DNA of 29,264 nt, taken from IMG/VR virus record IMGVR_UViG_3300032092_002137, positions 1 through 29,264 of that record; one strand, 5' to 3'. Shown piece by piece: positions 7,155 through 15,802 of this stretch (the stretch's first letter is position 1; each line of letters opens with the position of its first letter). This DNA comes from a virus. The notes below the pieces were generated by a model. The model worked only from the letters and a program-made list of their open reading frames with translations. It had not been told where the DNA came from and made no database searches. A program made the position numbers and the translations under genes.

Positions 7155-8258
7155 ATGGCAGTTGTACCTTATAAGCACACAGTTGAAATGCTTCCATATA
7201 GGTTCGGAATCAGCGATAACCGGAGCTGGCAAACGTTTGTAATACAATCGACAACTAAATCGGGTCACAGATTTCGTGCGGAAGCAACAGGCGTAGTATC
7301 TAAAGTACTGATTTACACTGGAACGCAAGCACCGGGTTCTGGAACTGTACGAGTTGGTATACAGACAGTAACCGCTAGTACTGGATTGCCTACAGGAACG
7401 TGGGTTGCTTACGGAGATCTGGCGTGGGTCAACACAACACACAGTCAAACAACTCAAGAAATTACTACTACAGTTTCAGGTTCGGTTACACGAGGTGAAT
7501 CGTATGCGTGGGTTGTGGAATATGTTACTGGAACACCATTTACTCTAGGCACATTTATAAACGCCGTAGACCGATATATATCAGAGCCGCATCAATATTC
7601 GTGGTCAGGAACTGCGTGGAGTCTTGTAGGCGGATTTAACAACTGGGATAGAAATGTTTATGGGTATCAAATAAGTTCTTTATGGTACGGACATATCTAT
7701 CAAGGCTGGGCGCAATACGATGGCACTAATAGTCAGTATCACGGTGCAGTTTTTACATTAGGTGGTGATGCAACTTTAACAAATGCAACACTAAGCGGTG
7801 TTCGTGCTATATTCAAAGGAAACACCAACAATGCTGGCGGAATATCATGTCGCATAGGAAGTATTGTTGGAAGTACACTGACACCTATAAGTACGTTTGA
7901 CATTGTTCCTAATGGTGCGCTGTTACAAAGTAATAATAACAATGAATGGTCTGCGTGGAACGACTTAATGTTTCCGAGCAATGTTACAGTGCCTACAAAT
8001 ACAAAACTATTTGTAGGATTCAGAAAACAATATGATGTTGTTTTGTTTTTACAAAGTGTAAATGCTGTAAGTCATTGGAATTGGTGGACGAGGGGTCCTT
8101 CACAAGGTAGTTACGCTTATGTAGACTTTACGACTAATGCGGTCACAGAGTTTACGCTACAGCGTCCGTGGATGGCTCTTGATTTTGATAGTGTAACTAC
8201 AGTTTCTGCTGGCGGTGGTGGTTTAGCAGCTAATCCAATGGCGGGGTACGTACTATGA
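7155..8258 (+). CDS. Probable receptor-binding tail protein with two beta-sandwich domains
   Basis: A 367-residue, Trp-, Thr- and Gly-rich protein, nearly all beta. Two halves look alike in layout. Residues about 30-125 run from GHRFRAEATGVVSKVLIYTG to SYAWVVEYVTG; residues about 190-300 run from HGAVFTLGGDATLTNATLSG to TKLFVGFRK. This is the pattern of carbohydrate-binding-type jelly rolls, in which Trp and Tyr often contact sugar. A four-Gly hinge near residue 354 leads to a short C-terminal tail (LAANPMAGYVL), a type of ending often seen in phage surface proteins. AAAGG precedes the ATG, and the gene ends by overlapping the fibre start (ATGA). Sugar binding is an inference. Confidence 0.55.
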   Translation: MAVVPYKHTVEMLPYRFGISDNRSWQTFVIQSTTKSGHRFRAEATGVVSKVLIYTGTQAPGSGTVRVGIQTVTASTGLPTGTWVAYGDLAWVNTTHSQTTQEITTTVSGSVTRGESYAWVVEYVTGTPFTLGTFINAVDRYISEPHQYSWSGTAWSLVGGFNNWDRNVYGYQISSLWYGHIYQGWAQYDGTNSQYHGAVFTLGGDATLTNATLSGVRAIFKGNTNNAGGISCRIGSIVGSTLTPISTFDIVPNGALLQSNNNNEWSAWNDLMFPSNVTVPTNTKLFVGFRKQYDVVLFLQSVNAVSHWNWWTRGPSQGSYAYVDFTTNAVTEFTLQRPWMALDFDSVTTVSAGGGGLAANPMAGYVL

Positions 8259-10024
8259 GTAAATATCTAGGTGATTTCAGTGCGTCAAGCATTATAGATT
8301 TTAAGTTCACTACATTCCGTCCATCTACGGGTGCGCCATTTACGCTTGCTGGCACTCCAGTTGTTTCGGTATACAAGGATAACGATGTAACTCAAACAAC
8401 TACTGGCGTAGTACTTACCGTAGACTTTGATGGTGTAACAGGTTTAAATCACGTACGTGTCACAACAACAGACGCATTTTATGCTAACGGCAGTGAATTT
8501 GAGTGCGTTATTACCACTGGTACAGTTGACTCTGTCAGTGTTGTTGGTTCTTGTATTGGTCGATTTACCTTACGCAGTCAAGCATCGCTTTATCCAACAA
8601 CTGCTGGCAATACTCTTGATGTCAACGTAAACGGCGAGGCTGGTGTTGACTGGGGAAATGTAGGCAATCAAGGTTCTACAGTTGGATTGGCAGCAACAAC
8701 AGTATTTACAACAACAAACGTGACCAATAACGTAGGTGTAGGGACTATTGCGGCTAACGCTATTAACGCAGCGGCTATTGCTACTGACGCTATTGATGCA
8801 GATGCCATTGCAAACAGTGCAATTACAATCAGGCTTAGTACAGATGGAACTGCTTCTGAAGGACGTATTATTGCTGGCTCGGTAGCAAATGATGTGTGGA
8901 ATGCACAGGTTGCCACATATGCAACTGCTGGATCTAACGAAACGCTAGGTACAGATACGTATGGCACAAAGGTGATGCGTACTGTTGCTGCTAACCGACC
9001 ATCATCTGTCAATACTGCTAACGGTCATGTTGTAGCATCAATGTCTAATGGAGCTATTACCGCAACGGCTATTGCTGCTGACGCTATTACAGCTGCTAAA
9101 TTTGCCGATGACGCATTGGTTATTCAGTCAGCTGCTGCGCTCGGTAATAAGATACGGTTTGCAACAGATGCAATTACATCTACTGTTATTGCTTCAGATG
9201 CAATTACTAATGCCGAACTTGCCGCTACTGCTGTCCAAGAAATTTGGGATTACAATGTTAGTGCTTATGTAACAGCAGGTCTTGCTGGTACATATCTTAA
9301 AAATGCTGGCGCTGCGGGTAACCCTTGGTTAACCGATATTGGTAGTGCAGTTACTTATCCAGTTGCAACTACTGCTGGTGGATATTTACGAGAAAATCTA
9401 AGCAAGACTGGGGATGTTGAGAATGACGTTTTAAATGTACCACTCAACGTATGGACAACTATTGTTACTTCAGACTCTACAACATATGGACAACTTAGTA
9501 GTTACTCAATGGTTGATGTCATGGCGTTGCTTGCTAAGGGATATTGTTCGGTATTTGGTACAGTGCAAGCATCTCCAGCTCCAACTACAACTACCGTTAA
9601 AACATCCTTAACCGGATATGTCAATAGTGCGTTTAATGATCAAACTGTAATTTTCTTGAAGGGGTCAAGTATTGCTGGTTCGTGTACTGTAATCTCATCA
9701 TCTAACGCATCTGGCAACTTGGTGTTTGACGAACCACTTCACCAGCAGCCCTCTGTAGGTGACGAGTTTCTGATTCTACCAATGCACGTACACTTGCTTA
9801 GCGCGATTGCAGATAAGTTACTTGGTAGGTCTATTGCCGGTGGAGCCGATGGTGGGCGAACGGTAACTGATGCAATGCGCGTATTGCGTAATAAAACGTC
9901 AATCGCTGGTAATACATTGACTGTGTATAAAGAAGATGATGGAGCTACGCTACCAGCAGCTTGGACAGCCACGTTATCTACAAGTCCTACAGCAGATCCA
10001 GTCACAGGGATTGACCCAGTCTAA
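8255..10024 (+). CDS. Long tail fibre with Ala-Asp-Ala-Ile repeat
   Basis: A 589-residue protein in three parts. Residues 1-110 form a beta domain (FSASSIIDFKF, then VSVYKDND, VDFDGVTGLNHVRV and CIGRFTLRS), a pattern widespread at the start of phage fibre proteins. Residues about 160-335 hold the repeat AIAADAITAA in several variants with Thr/Ala-rich linkers, a typical trimeric fibre shaft. Residues about 395-520 are a beta domain, and residues 524-589 are the module shared with the spike (LRNKTSIAGNTLTVYKEDD). It probably binds the host cell. The ATG overlaps the previous stop. No cysteine-rich or metal-binding tip is apparent. Confidence 0.8.
   Translation: MSKYLGDFSASSIIDFKFTTFRPSTGAPFTLAGTPVVSVYKDNDVTQTTTGVVLTVDFDGVTGLNHVRVTTTDAFYANGSEFECVITTGTVDSVSVVGSCIGRFTLRSQASLYPTTAGNTLDVNVNGEAGVDWGNVGNQGSTVGLAATTVFTTTNVTNNVGVGTIAANAINAAAIATDAIDADAIANSAITIRLSTDGTASEGRIIAGSVANDVWNAQVATYATAGSNETLGTDTYGTKVMRTVAANRPSSVNTANGHVVASMSNGAITATAIAADAITAAKFADDALVIQSAAALGNKIRFATDAITSTVIASDAITNAELAATAVQEIWDYNVSAYVTAGLAGTYLKNAGAAGNPWLTDIGSAVTYPVATTAGGYLRENLSKTGDVENDVLNVPLNVWTTIVTSDSTTYGQLSSYSMVDVMALLAKGYCSVFGTVQASPAPTTTTVKTSLTGYVNSAFNDQTVIFLKGSSIAGSCTVISSSNASGNLVFDEPLHQQPSVGDEFLILPMHVHLLSAIADKLLGRSIAGGADGGRTVTDAMRVLRNKTSIAGNTLTVYKEDDGATLPAAWTATLSTSPTADPVTGIDPV
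8741..9250 (+). repeat. Fibre shaft repeats of the AIAADAI type
   Basis: Three clusters within the fibre encode the same short protein repeat: 8741-8825 (IAANAINAAAIATDAIDADA), 9053-9118 (ITATAIAADAITAAKFADDA) and 9169-9250 (ITSTVIASDAITNAELAATA). At DNA level the unit GCTATT recurs with variable spacing. Linkers of Thr- and Val-rich strand sequence separate the clusters. The repeat is typical of phage fibre shafts. Confidence 0.7.
9824..10024 (+). repeat. Shared C-terminal module, copy 2 (fibre)
   Basis: The fibre ends with the same module as the spike at 6690-6878: a Gly/Ala lead (GGADGG), LRVLRNK, then VYKEDDG, a Trp-Thr strand and an ending in DPV. The two copies differ by small insertions around the Trp. 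Presence at the end of both host-binding proteins suggests one common function such as trimer closure or docking. Confidence 0.75.
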
Positions 10025-10308
10025 TGGCAGCTGGATTCAGGTCACCATTTTTCATATGGGTTGGTGGACTAGCTGCGCCCGGTGGTGTTGGGCCTTTTCC
10101 TCCTACTCCTACCCCATGTCCTTGCCCAACGTATGGATATGATGGCAGCCTAAGTAACAATTGGGTAACCGACACTAGTCAATGTTCTGCGCTACCACTT
10201 CCGTATACGATACCTATGTTTAGGTTGTATATGTTATCTCCAGTAATAAGTACATATAAGACATCTGCTACGCTTACAAATGCATGGCAACGAAAGGCTT
10301 GCGGATAA
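10024..10308 (+). CDS. Small Pro/Cys-rich protein before the nozzle gene
   Basis: A 94-residue protein; both ends overlap the neighbours by one base (TAATG). It opens with MAAGFRSPFFIWVGGLAAPG, a short hydrophobic stretch that is not a clear signal peptide, followed by a Pro/Thr-rich linker containing CPCP. Four Cys in all are present (two in the CPCP motif, one near the middle and one at the end), unusual for an intracellularly assembled virion protein. Small proteins with a similar Gly-Phe/Tyr-Arg-Ser, Phe-Trp-x-Gly-Gly opening seem familiar from the tail regions of other podoviruses, from memory only. Function is unknown. Confidence 0.5.
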   Translation: MAAGFRSPFFIWVGGLAAPGGVGPFPPTPTPCPCPTYGYDGSLSNNWVTDTSQCSALPLPYTIPMFRLYMLSPVISTYKTSATLTNAWQRKACG

Positions 10309-13300
10309 TGGCAGATACAACACGTAACGCACAAGCTGTGCGTCAGACATATACGTTTGGTGATCGTCAGTTTATTGGTATCGACACAAACACCACTGCT
10401 AACAGATTGCAGGATGGGTTGGTTCAAGTTGCAGATAACTTGTGGAATGACGGCGGAGCTTTAACTACCAGGCCTGGAATGCACGCACAGTTGACTACTC
10501 CGGGTGACCCTATCCATAACATGTTGCAGTACAGGCAATCAAACAATACTGCATCAAAGATACTTGTAATCTCCGGAGATCCAGCTATACCCAACACTGT
10601 AATATCCGAGTGGTCAGATGGTGCGTCTGCATTGACTCCGATTAGTTCAGTGACTGGATATCCGCAAGACAGTCGTATTGTTCAACATGGTAAATACATT
10701 TATGGCGTCCCAGGTGCAAGTGGTGGATCTGTCTGGAAGTACAACGGAACAACAGTAACTCAGGTTTTTATGCCAAGGCCACCAATGATCAATGGTAAGG
10801 ATCATATACAGCCTGTAGCTAATCCAAAGACATTTGTTACTAAATCAATTGTAGGCGCTGCTGATATCGATAATGATGCAGCAGGTTCTACATTCGGCTT
10901 TGCTTTTAGTACACTTGCTGCTTCATATGAAATGATTACAGCAACAGCCACAGCCGATGGTTATACGTTTGAAGCTGACACAGATGGCTCGGTGCCTAAT
11001 GCAACTGTGTGGCAAAACAGTGGTGCTGGTCTTGCTACTGTCAAGCAGTACACGAATATAGACGCTGCTCTTAGTGGTGCGGAAAAGATATCTAACTATG
11101 CTACGCAAACAGGTAACAAGGCTCTATTACTAGATTCCGGTGGGGACTGGATTCAAAAGACGATGACCGCGCCAACATACACGTATGATGGCACGACATT
11201 CAAAACTGGGATGTACAGCCTTAGATGTTTGATGTACAACAATGACTCACTAGACAGCAGACGTAATCATGGAGTGTTTGTTACTGTAACCGGATTAGAT
11301 GTTTCCAGTAACCCTATTGTCGGTTGTGTGTTTACACAGATAGTTCAACCAACCGTAGCACAAAGTGTTACAGACTGGAAAGAGATAAGTCTGTTTGTAG
11401 ACTTCCGTCCTTTTGCTGGGACTATGACCCAGGTTCGCATCAAACTACAGACTGCTAACGCCGCTCAGACTACGACAGGTGATAGCCGTGGTGTACTGGT
11501 AGATAACATAGCGCTACATCCGATCTTGTGTAATCTTGCACCCAACTCAGAGGTTGTTAATGCATCTGGTTTAGTTCAGATCAGAACGCGTCAACAGTCT
11601 GGCTCATTGTCTCCTTTACGTGCAGGTTACGTAAAGGGTGTCGCTGTCAGAATCAGCTCTCTAAACGTGACTGACCTAAGTAATCGCGACACGGTTAGTT
11701 TACGCGTAGAGTTCCCAGAGGCATACCGGGCAAACCCTCCGTATATGTCTTTGGGTATAAAGAACACTGGATCCGCTACTATTAACTGGACTGGGTACGG
11801 TATTTATGATCCCAAATACGGGTATATGTCGTGGAATATCTTCGGCATAAACCAGACAAGTCGTAACAATGTTGCGTCTGTTTACGTACGATTAGAGCAA
11901 GACTTTGACACAACGCATGACACAGTGTTGATGTCGATAGGTGAACTTACAACCGACGGTGGACTAACACCAGATGTAACCTACGAGTACGTATTTACTA
12001 GATGGAAGACAGAAGGTGGAGCTGAGCGGCCTCCGTATTACATAGAGAACGACGTATACACTCAAGGTGTTGAAGGTTTGCCTAGTTTGGCAAGTAAAAG
12101 TATTACAACTACAGCCGCAATGAGTATGGTTGAGTTGATATTGAATCCAGCGGATACATCTAACAGTAATCTGGATCTACGGTACGACACAACTGAAATC
12201 GCTGTAGCAACGCCGGCTGGTATTGACTTCACTAACACTGTTCCAGCCTTAGATCAATTGCGTGTTGTTTCGGGAGCAACTGGTTCAGTTGTTTATGTTG
12301 ATACATCAGGAACGACACGTACTGTCGCCGTTACTGCTAACGTTCCTACTTCTCTAACGTTTAAGATCCGTTCGGTAACGACTGCTCCATTTCCTATATG
12401 GGTACAACATACATGCGCATACTCTGGATACGAGTATGGTCATATTTGTATATACAGACGTGGACAAGGTGTATTCCCAGACGGTCGATTAAGGTTGATT
12501 GCCGTCATACCTTCAGATGCTGTAAGTGCAACTATAGGTAAAAACTGGAGAGCTGAGTACACATCTGTAACTGTTGGTTCAGCATTCAAACGCATCAAGT
12601 TTATAGACCGAGTTCCTGATGGTGACATACTTTACGAAGCTGGCCCATATGAACCTGGGTATCCATTTGAAAGCGGCAGGGACAATCTTCCAATTGGTTG
12701 TACTGCTATCACTGAGCATGCACGTAGATTGTTCCTTGCCAAGGACAATACTGTGTACGCTACGTGGATGCTAAACGGTATCAACGAGGCTCCTGTATAT
12801 ACAACGTTAGTACCAGATCAATCAGACCCAAACATCTTTACTAAGGGTACATCGTTTACTGTAAGTAGTAAGTATGACAATGAGAAGATAACAGCTCTGC
12901 TTAGCTATGCTGGCGATGGAATGATCGTTAGTAACACAACAAGTGCTGTATTGCTTGTTCTTAGAGAAAACTCTGTATTACCAGTACTGGGCTTTGATCC
13001 AACAAACTTTACTATCCAGTCAATGCTTCGTGAGCCATCTGTTGGATGTGTGTCACCGCGTGGGACAGTAAGTCTGTTTGGCCGCCTTATGTGGATGTCT
13101 CCTCAAGGCGTACTTGAATTCAATAATGGCGTTCCTGAAAACAAAAGCATTCAGTTGCGTAAACTTCTAAGCATGAATAGCAGTATGAATAGTGCTGACA
13201 TTCAAGCGGCGCCTTTTAAGAACATATCGTTCTTTGCGCATGACATGCGGTTGTTTGTGTTTGCACCAACGACATACGACACATTGAATTCTGCGGCGTA

Positions 13301-14090
13301 TGTTTATGATCTGAGAACTGGTGGATGGACTAGATGGTTCGCCCCTGAATTGACATCTACTACTACAGGTTTCTCAGCAGCAGCCGCTTTGACTGGTGGT
13401 AATGATACATCCACTATGTACATAGGTACAGAGTACGGACAGATATACAAACTGGTTGGTACTGCTGACAGAATACTTTTGCCGACATCAAACCCAACTC
13501 CTATTAACTGGACTCTGACAACCAGGCAGTACGGTCAAACTTACAGCGAAGGAATTGCTTACTATAACCTCAACCGTGTGAGTCAAGTTAATGTCCACTA
13601 TGAGTCAAAAGCGGAGCTGTTCAAGTATACACAGCCATCATCTGGTAATGATTTCTTCGCTACACAGGACTTACAGGCTGGTGACCTTATTCGGTTTACA
13701 CGAACATCGGGAGTAGTAACACTAGGCACTAACTACTATGTACTGGCCACAGGCCTTACAAGGAGTAAGTTCCGTATATCGTTGACGGTAGGAGGTGCTG
13801 AGGTAGCTAATCCTGGCTTCTCAAACGATGGCGCCTTCGTTCAGCTTATTGATCACACTGTTGGTTATAACGTTCAGTCAGTGTCAGCAGATGGAGTGTT
13901 TAGTCCCGTTGCTACACCAAGCACGTTTGTGTTTGCCGGTGGCCAGAACAAGACTATTGCGCTACGTGATGTATATCGCGATGTATTTTCACAATGTGTG
14001 CAAATTAGTCTTTCCGGATCCGGGCGCACGCCCGGAGTTATATATGCCACCCATGTGCATTCTTCGGATGCAAGGATTCCAAGAGTATGA
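10308..14090 (+). CDS. Tail nozzle / stabilisation protein
   Basis: A 1260-residue protein from ATG 10308, chosen because it overlaps the previous stop by one base like its neighbours and has CGAAAGG about 10 bases upstream; ATG 10284 would add eight residues. The N-terminus (QFIGIDTNTTANRLQDGLVQVADNLWNDGGALTTRPGM) is the opening commonly seen in podovirus nozzle and stabilisation proteins. The middle (residues about 200-700) holds inserted beta domains. Residues about 800-1100 contain blade-like strands such as HARRLFLAKDNTVYATW, RLMWMSPQGVLEFNNGVPE and AAYVYDLRTGGWTRWF, consistent with a beta-propeller platform. It probably forms the lower tail tube through which DNA leaves. It is longer than T7 gp12 (about 800 residues), mainly through the central insertion. 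Confidence 0.72.
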   Translation: MADTTRNAQAVRQTYTFGDRQFIGIDTNTTANRLQDGLVQVADNLWNDGGALTTRPGMHAQLTTPGDPIHNMLQYRQSNNTASKILVISGDPAIPNTVISEWSDGASALTPISSVTGYPQDSRIVQHGKYIYGVPGASGGSVWKYNGTTVTQVFMPRPPMINGKDHIQPVANPKTFVTKSIVGAADIDNDAAGSTFGFAFSTLAASYEMITATATADGYTFEADTDGSVPNATVWQNSGAGLATVKQYTNIDAALSGAEKISNYATQTGNKALLLDSGGDWIQKTMTAPTYTYDGTTFKTGMYSLRCLMYNNDSLDSRRNHGVFVTVTGLDVSSNPIVGCVFTQIVQPTVAQSVTDWKEISLFVDFRPFAGTMTQVRIKLQTANAAQTTTGDSRGVLVDNIALHPILCNLAPNSEVVNASGLVQIRTRQQSGSLSPLRAGYVKGVAVRISSLNVTDLSNRDTVSLRVEFPEAYRANPPYMSLGIKNTGSATINWTGYGIYDPKYGYMSWNIFGINQTSRNNVASVYVRLEQDFDTTHDTVLMSIGELTTDGGLTPDVTYEYVFTRWKTEGGAERPPYYIENDVYTQGVEGLPSLASKSITTTAAMSMVELILNPADTSNSNLDLRYDTTEIAVATPAGIDFTNTVPALDQLRVVSGATGSVVYVDTSGTTRTVAVTANVPTSLTFKIRSVTTAPFPIWVQHTCAYSGYEYGHICIYRRGQGVFPDGRLRLIAVIPSDAVSATIGKNWRAEYTSVTVGSAFKRIKFIDRVPDGDILYEAGPYEPGYPFESGRDNLPIGCTAITEHARRLFLAKDNTVYATWMLNGINEAPVYTTLVPDQSDPNIFTKGTSFTVSSKYDNEKITALLSYAGDGMIVSNTTSAVLLVLRENSVLPVLGFDPTNFTIQSMLREPSVGCVSPRGTVSLFGRLMWMSPQGVLEFNNGVPENKSIQLRKLLSMNSSMNSADIQAAPFKNISFFAHDMRLFVFAPTTYDTLNSAAYVYDLRTGGWTRWFAPELTSTTTGFSAAAALTGGNDTSTMYIGTEYGQIYKLVGTADRILLPTSNPTPINWTLTTRQYGQTYSEGIAYYNLNRVSQVNVHYESKAELFKYTQPSSGNDFFATQDLQAGDLIRFTRTSGVVTLGTNYYVLATGLTRSKFRISLTVGGAEVANPGFSNDGAFVQLIDHTVGYNVQSVSADGVFSPVATPSTFVFAGGQNKTIALRDVYRDVFSQCVQISLSGSGRTPGVIYATHVHSSDARIPRV

Positions 14091-14476
14091 GTTCAGTACT
14101 AATAGGTGGTTCATCTGGAGATACAGCCAGCACAACACTGACTGTTGGTGTGGCTCCAGAGAATTACAGTTTTACGTTATCTAGACAACTAAACGTAACA
14201 GCAACCCGGACTCTAGTTGATTACAACAGTCTAGTTGCAGTAGATGCTACAGCCGGCGCCGTCGTATTGACGTTACCTTCTGGTAGGGCTGCTGGCGGTA
14301 AACTGCTAGTTGTGGTCAAGACTGATACAACTGGTAACACCGTAACGTTTACTCCTATTTCAGGAGAAAGTGTCTTTGCACCAACAGGTTTTAGTAGTCT
14401 CTCAACGAGGTACGCAACAGTGATGTTTATTGGAGTAACTATAGGGGCAACCAGCGGCTGGTTGAAGGTGGCTTAA
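14087..14476 (+). CDS. Small beta-rich tail-associated protein
   Basis: A 129-residue protein coupled to the nozzle gene by ATGA. Residues about 40-90 carry the pattern VAVDATAGAVVLTLPSG, then GGKLLVVVKTDTTGNTVTF, the strand motif common to small phage fibre or decoration domains (Val-Asp-Ala-Thr-x-Gly-x-Val-x-x-Thr-Leu-Pro followed by Lys-x-Asp-x-x-Gly-Asn-Thr-Val). It likely folds as one such domain and binds to the tail. It could be a tip or adaptor for fibres. No membrane or catalytic features are seen. Confidence 0.55.
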   Translation: MSSVLIGGSSGDTASTTLTVGVAPENYSFTLSRQLNVTATRTLVDYNSLVAVDATAGAVVLTLPSGRAAGGKLLVVVKTDTTGNTVTFTPISGESVFAPTGFSSLSTRYATVMFIGVTIGATSGWLKVA

Positions 14477-15798
14477 TGTACGTAGACGATCCTGAATTGG
14501 GACAAGAATACTATCCAAATGCTGGTGAGACGTATGGACCTGATGGTCGTCCTATGCAACCACAGGGGATGCGAGGTCAACCTAATGGTCTGATGGGGCA
14601 ACTAGGTAACTTTGCTCGCCAATCTGCTCCTCAATACTTGATGAACCAGGCTTTTGGTAGGAATCTAGGAGGCAGCGGCCAATTAGGTCAGTACGCTTTG
14701 CGTCAGGCTCTTGGTGGAGCTGGCATGAAGTCTCTTGGTATGGCTATACCGGGTGTCAATGCAGTTCAACTTGGCATGGCCGCATTGCCATTCCTTTCTA
14801 AGGGTTTGTCATCACTAGGTAAGAACCTATTCGGTGGTGGTAATAGAGGACCTAGTGCTGAGCAATTAGCAATGGGTGAGTCTAAAGCTAACATCGGCAA
14901 TATGCGTGGCGCATACGGTGCTGATATTGGTACTGGTCAATCTATGCTTGATCGGTACAACCCAATGATGGATGAAACCATCGGTCGGTTGCGTGATCTT
15001 TCCAATCGTGGACTTAGTTCCAGTTACGGCACAACACAGATGGCCGGCGCTGCGGCTGGTACGGAGGCTGCGCGACGTGCAGCTGAATCACGTATGCGTG
15101 CGACAGGTGGCATGATTGGTGGCGGCCAGGCTTTATCTGGATTCGGAGGCATTAACCAAGCTGCTGTCTCTGGAGCCGCTCAAGGTGCATATGATGTTGC
15201 AGGACGTAACATGGCGATGCAACCTCAGTTAATAGGCCAGTTACAGGGTGTTATTGGTAACCAAATCAATCGTGGTGACCGCTACGTGAATACTGGCCGG
15301 CAAGGCATGTTTAATGTTGATCAGAATCTGTACAACATGAACTCAGCTGAACAGCGACAGAATCAAGCTATTAGTCAAGCTAATCGCGATCGCGAGGCTA
15401 TGGCGCTCGGTGGTGTTGCAAACTTGGCTGGTACAGCAATGGGTATGGAGCAAAGCCGACGTGACATGAATCGGTTTATGGACATGTATGGAAATGAAAA
15501 TGATGATCTAACCGCAGCGTTTGATCCATCAGGTGGTATGCCAATCCAACAACCTCCAATTTTTGGTCGCGGTGGAAACACTGTTAATCCAGGAGTAACC
15601 GAAGGAATGATTCAAGGCGGAAGTGGATTCAGGCCTGAAATATCTGGAGCGCTTCCATATCCATACGATCAAATACAAGTGCCATCTATGCCACGTAAAC
15701 CAATGGGTAGATTCCCTATGAACCAAGCTCCATTTGGATTTGGGCAGGCGCTAGATATGAACAGGGGTATCGGTACCGCTGGGCAGATAAGGTTGTAA
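14476..15798 (+). CDS. Internal virion (ejection) protein, first
   Basis: A 440-residue protein rich in Gly, Met, Gln, Ala and Asn. AAGGTGG precedes the ATG, which overlaps the previous stop. Residues 1-60 are Pro/Gly/Gln-rich. Residues about 80-122 contain a hydrophobic, Gly-spaced stretch (LGMAIPGVNAVQLGMAALPF) that could insert in a membrane. Residues about 130-310 are helical and Ala/Arg/Gln-rich, and the last 110 residues are Pro/Gly/Met-rich. This composition and position between nozzle and giant gene match ejection proteins such as T7 gp14, which leave the virion to form the DNA channel across the cell envelope. Sequence families of these are poorly conserved, so the assignment is by context. 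Confidence 0.6.
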   Translation: MYVDDPELGQEYYPNAGETYGPDGRPMQPQGMRGQPNGLMGQLGNFARQSAPQYLMNQAFGRNLGGSGQLGQYALRQALGGAGMKSLGMAIPGVNAVQLGMAALPFLSKGLSSLGKNLFGGGNRGPSAEQLAMGESKANIGNMRGAYGADIGTGQSMLDRYNPMMDETIGRLRDLSNRGLSSSYGTTQMAGAAAGTEAARRAAESRMRATGGMIGGGQALSGFGGINQAAVSGAAQGAYDVAGRNMAMQPQLIGQLQGVIGNQINRGDRYVNTGRQGMFNVDQNLYNMNSAEQRQNQAISQANRDREAMALGGVANLAGTAMGMEQSRRDMNRFMDMYGNENDDLTAAFDPSGGMPIQQPPIFGRGGNTVNPGVTEGMIQGGSGFRPEISGALPYPYDQIQVPSMPRKPMGRFPMNQAPFGFGQALDMNRGIGTAGQIRL

Positions 15799-15802
15799 CG
15801 AC

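Noticed and set aside
9048-9272. Rightward Leu-rich open frame of 74 codons
   Set aside because: It is the shifted frame of the repeat region of the fibre gene; GCTATT-type repeats read out of frame give Leu-rich sequence.
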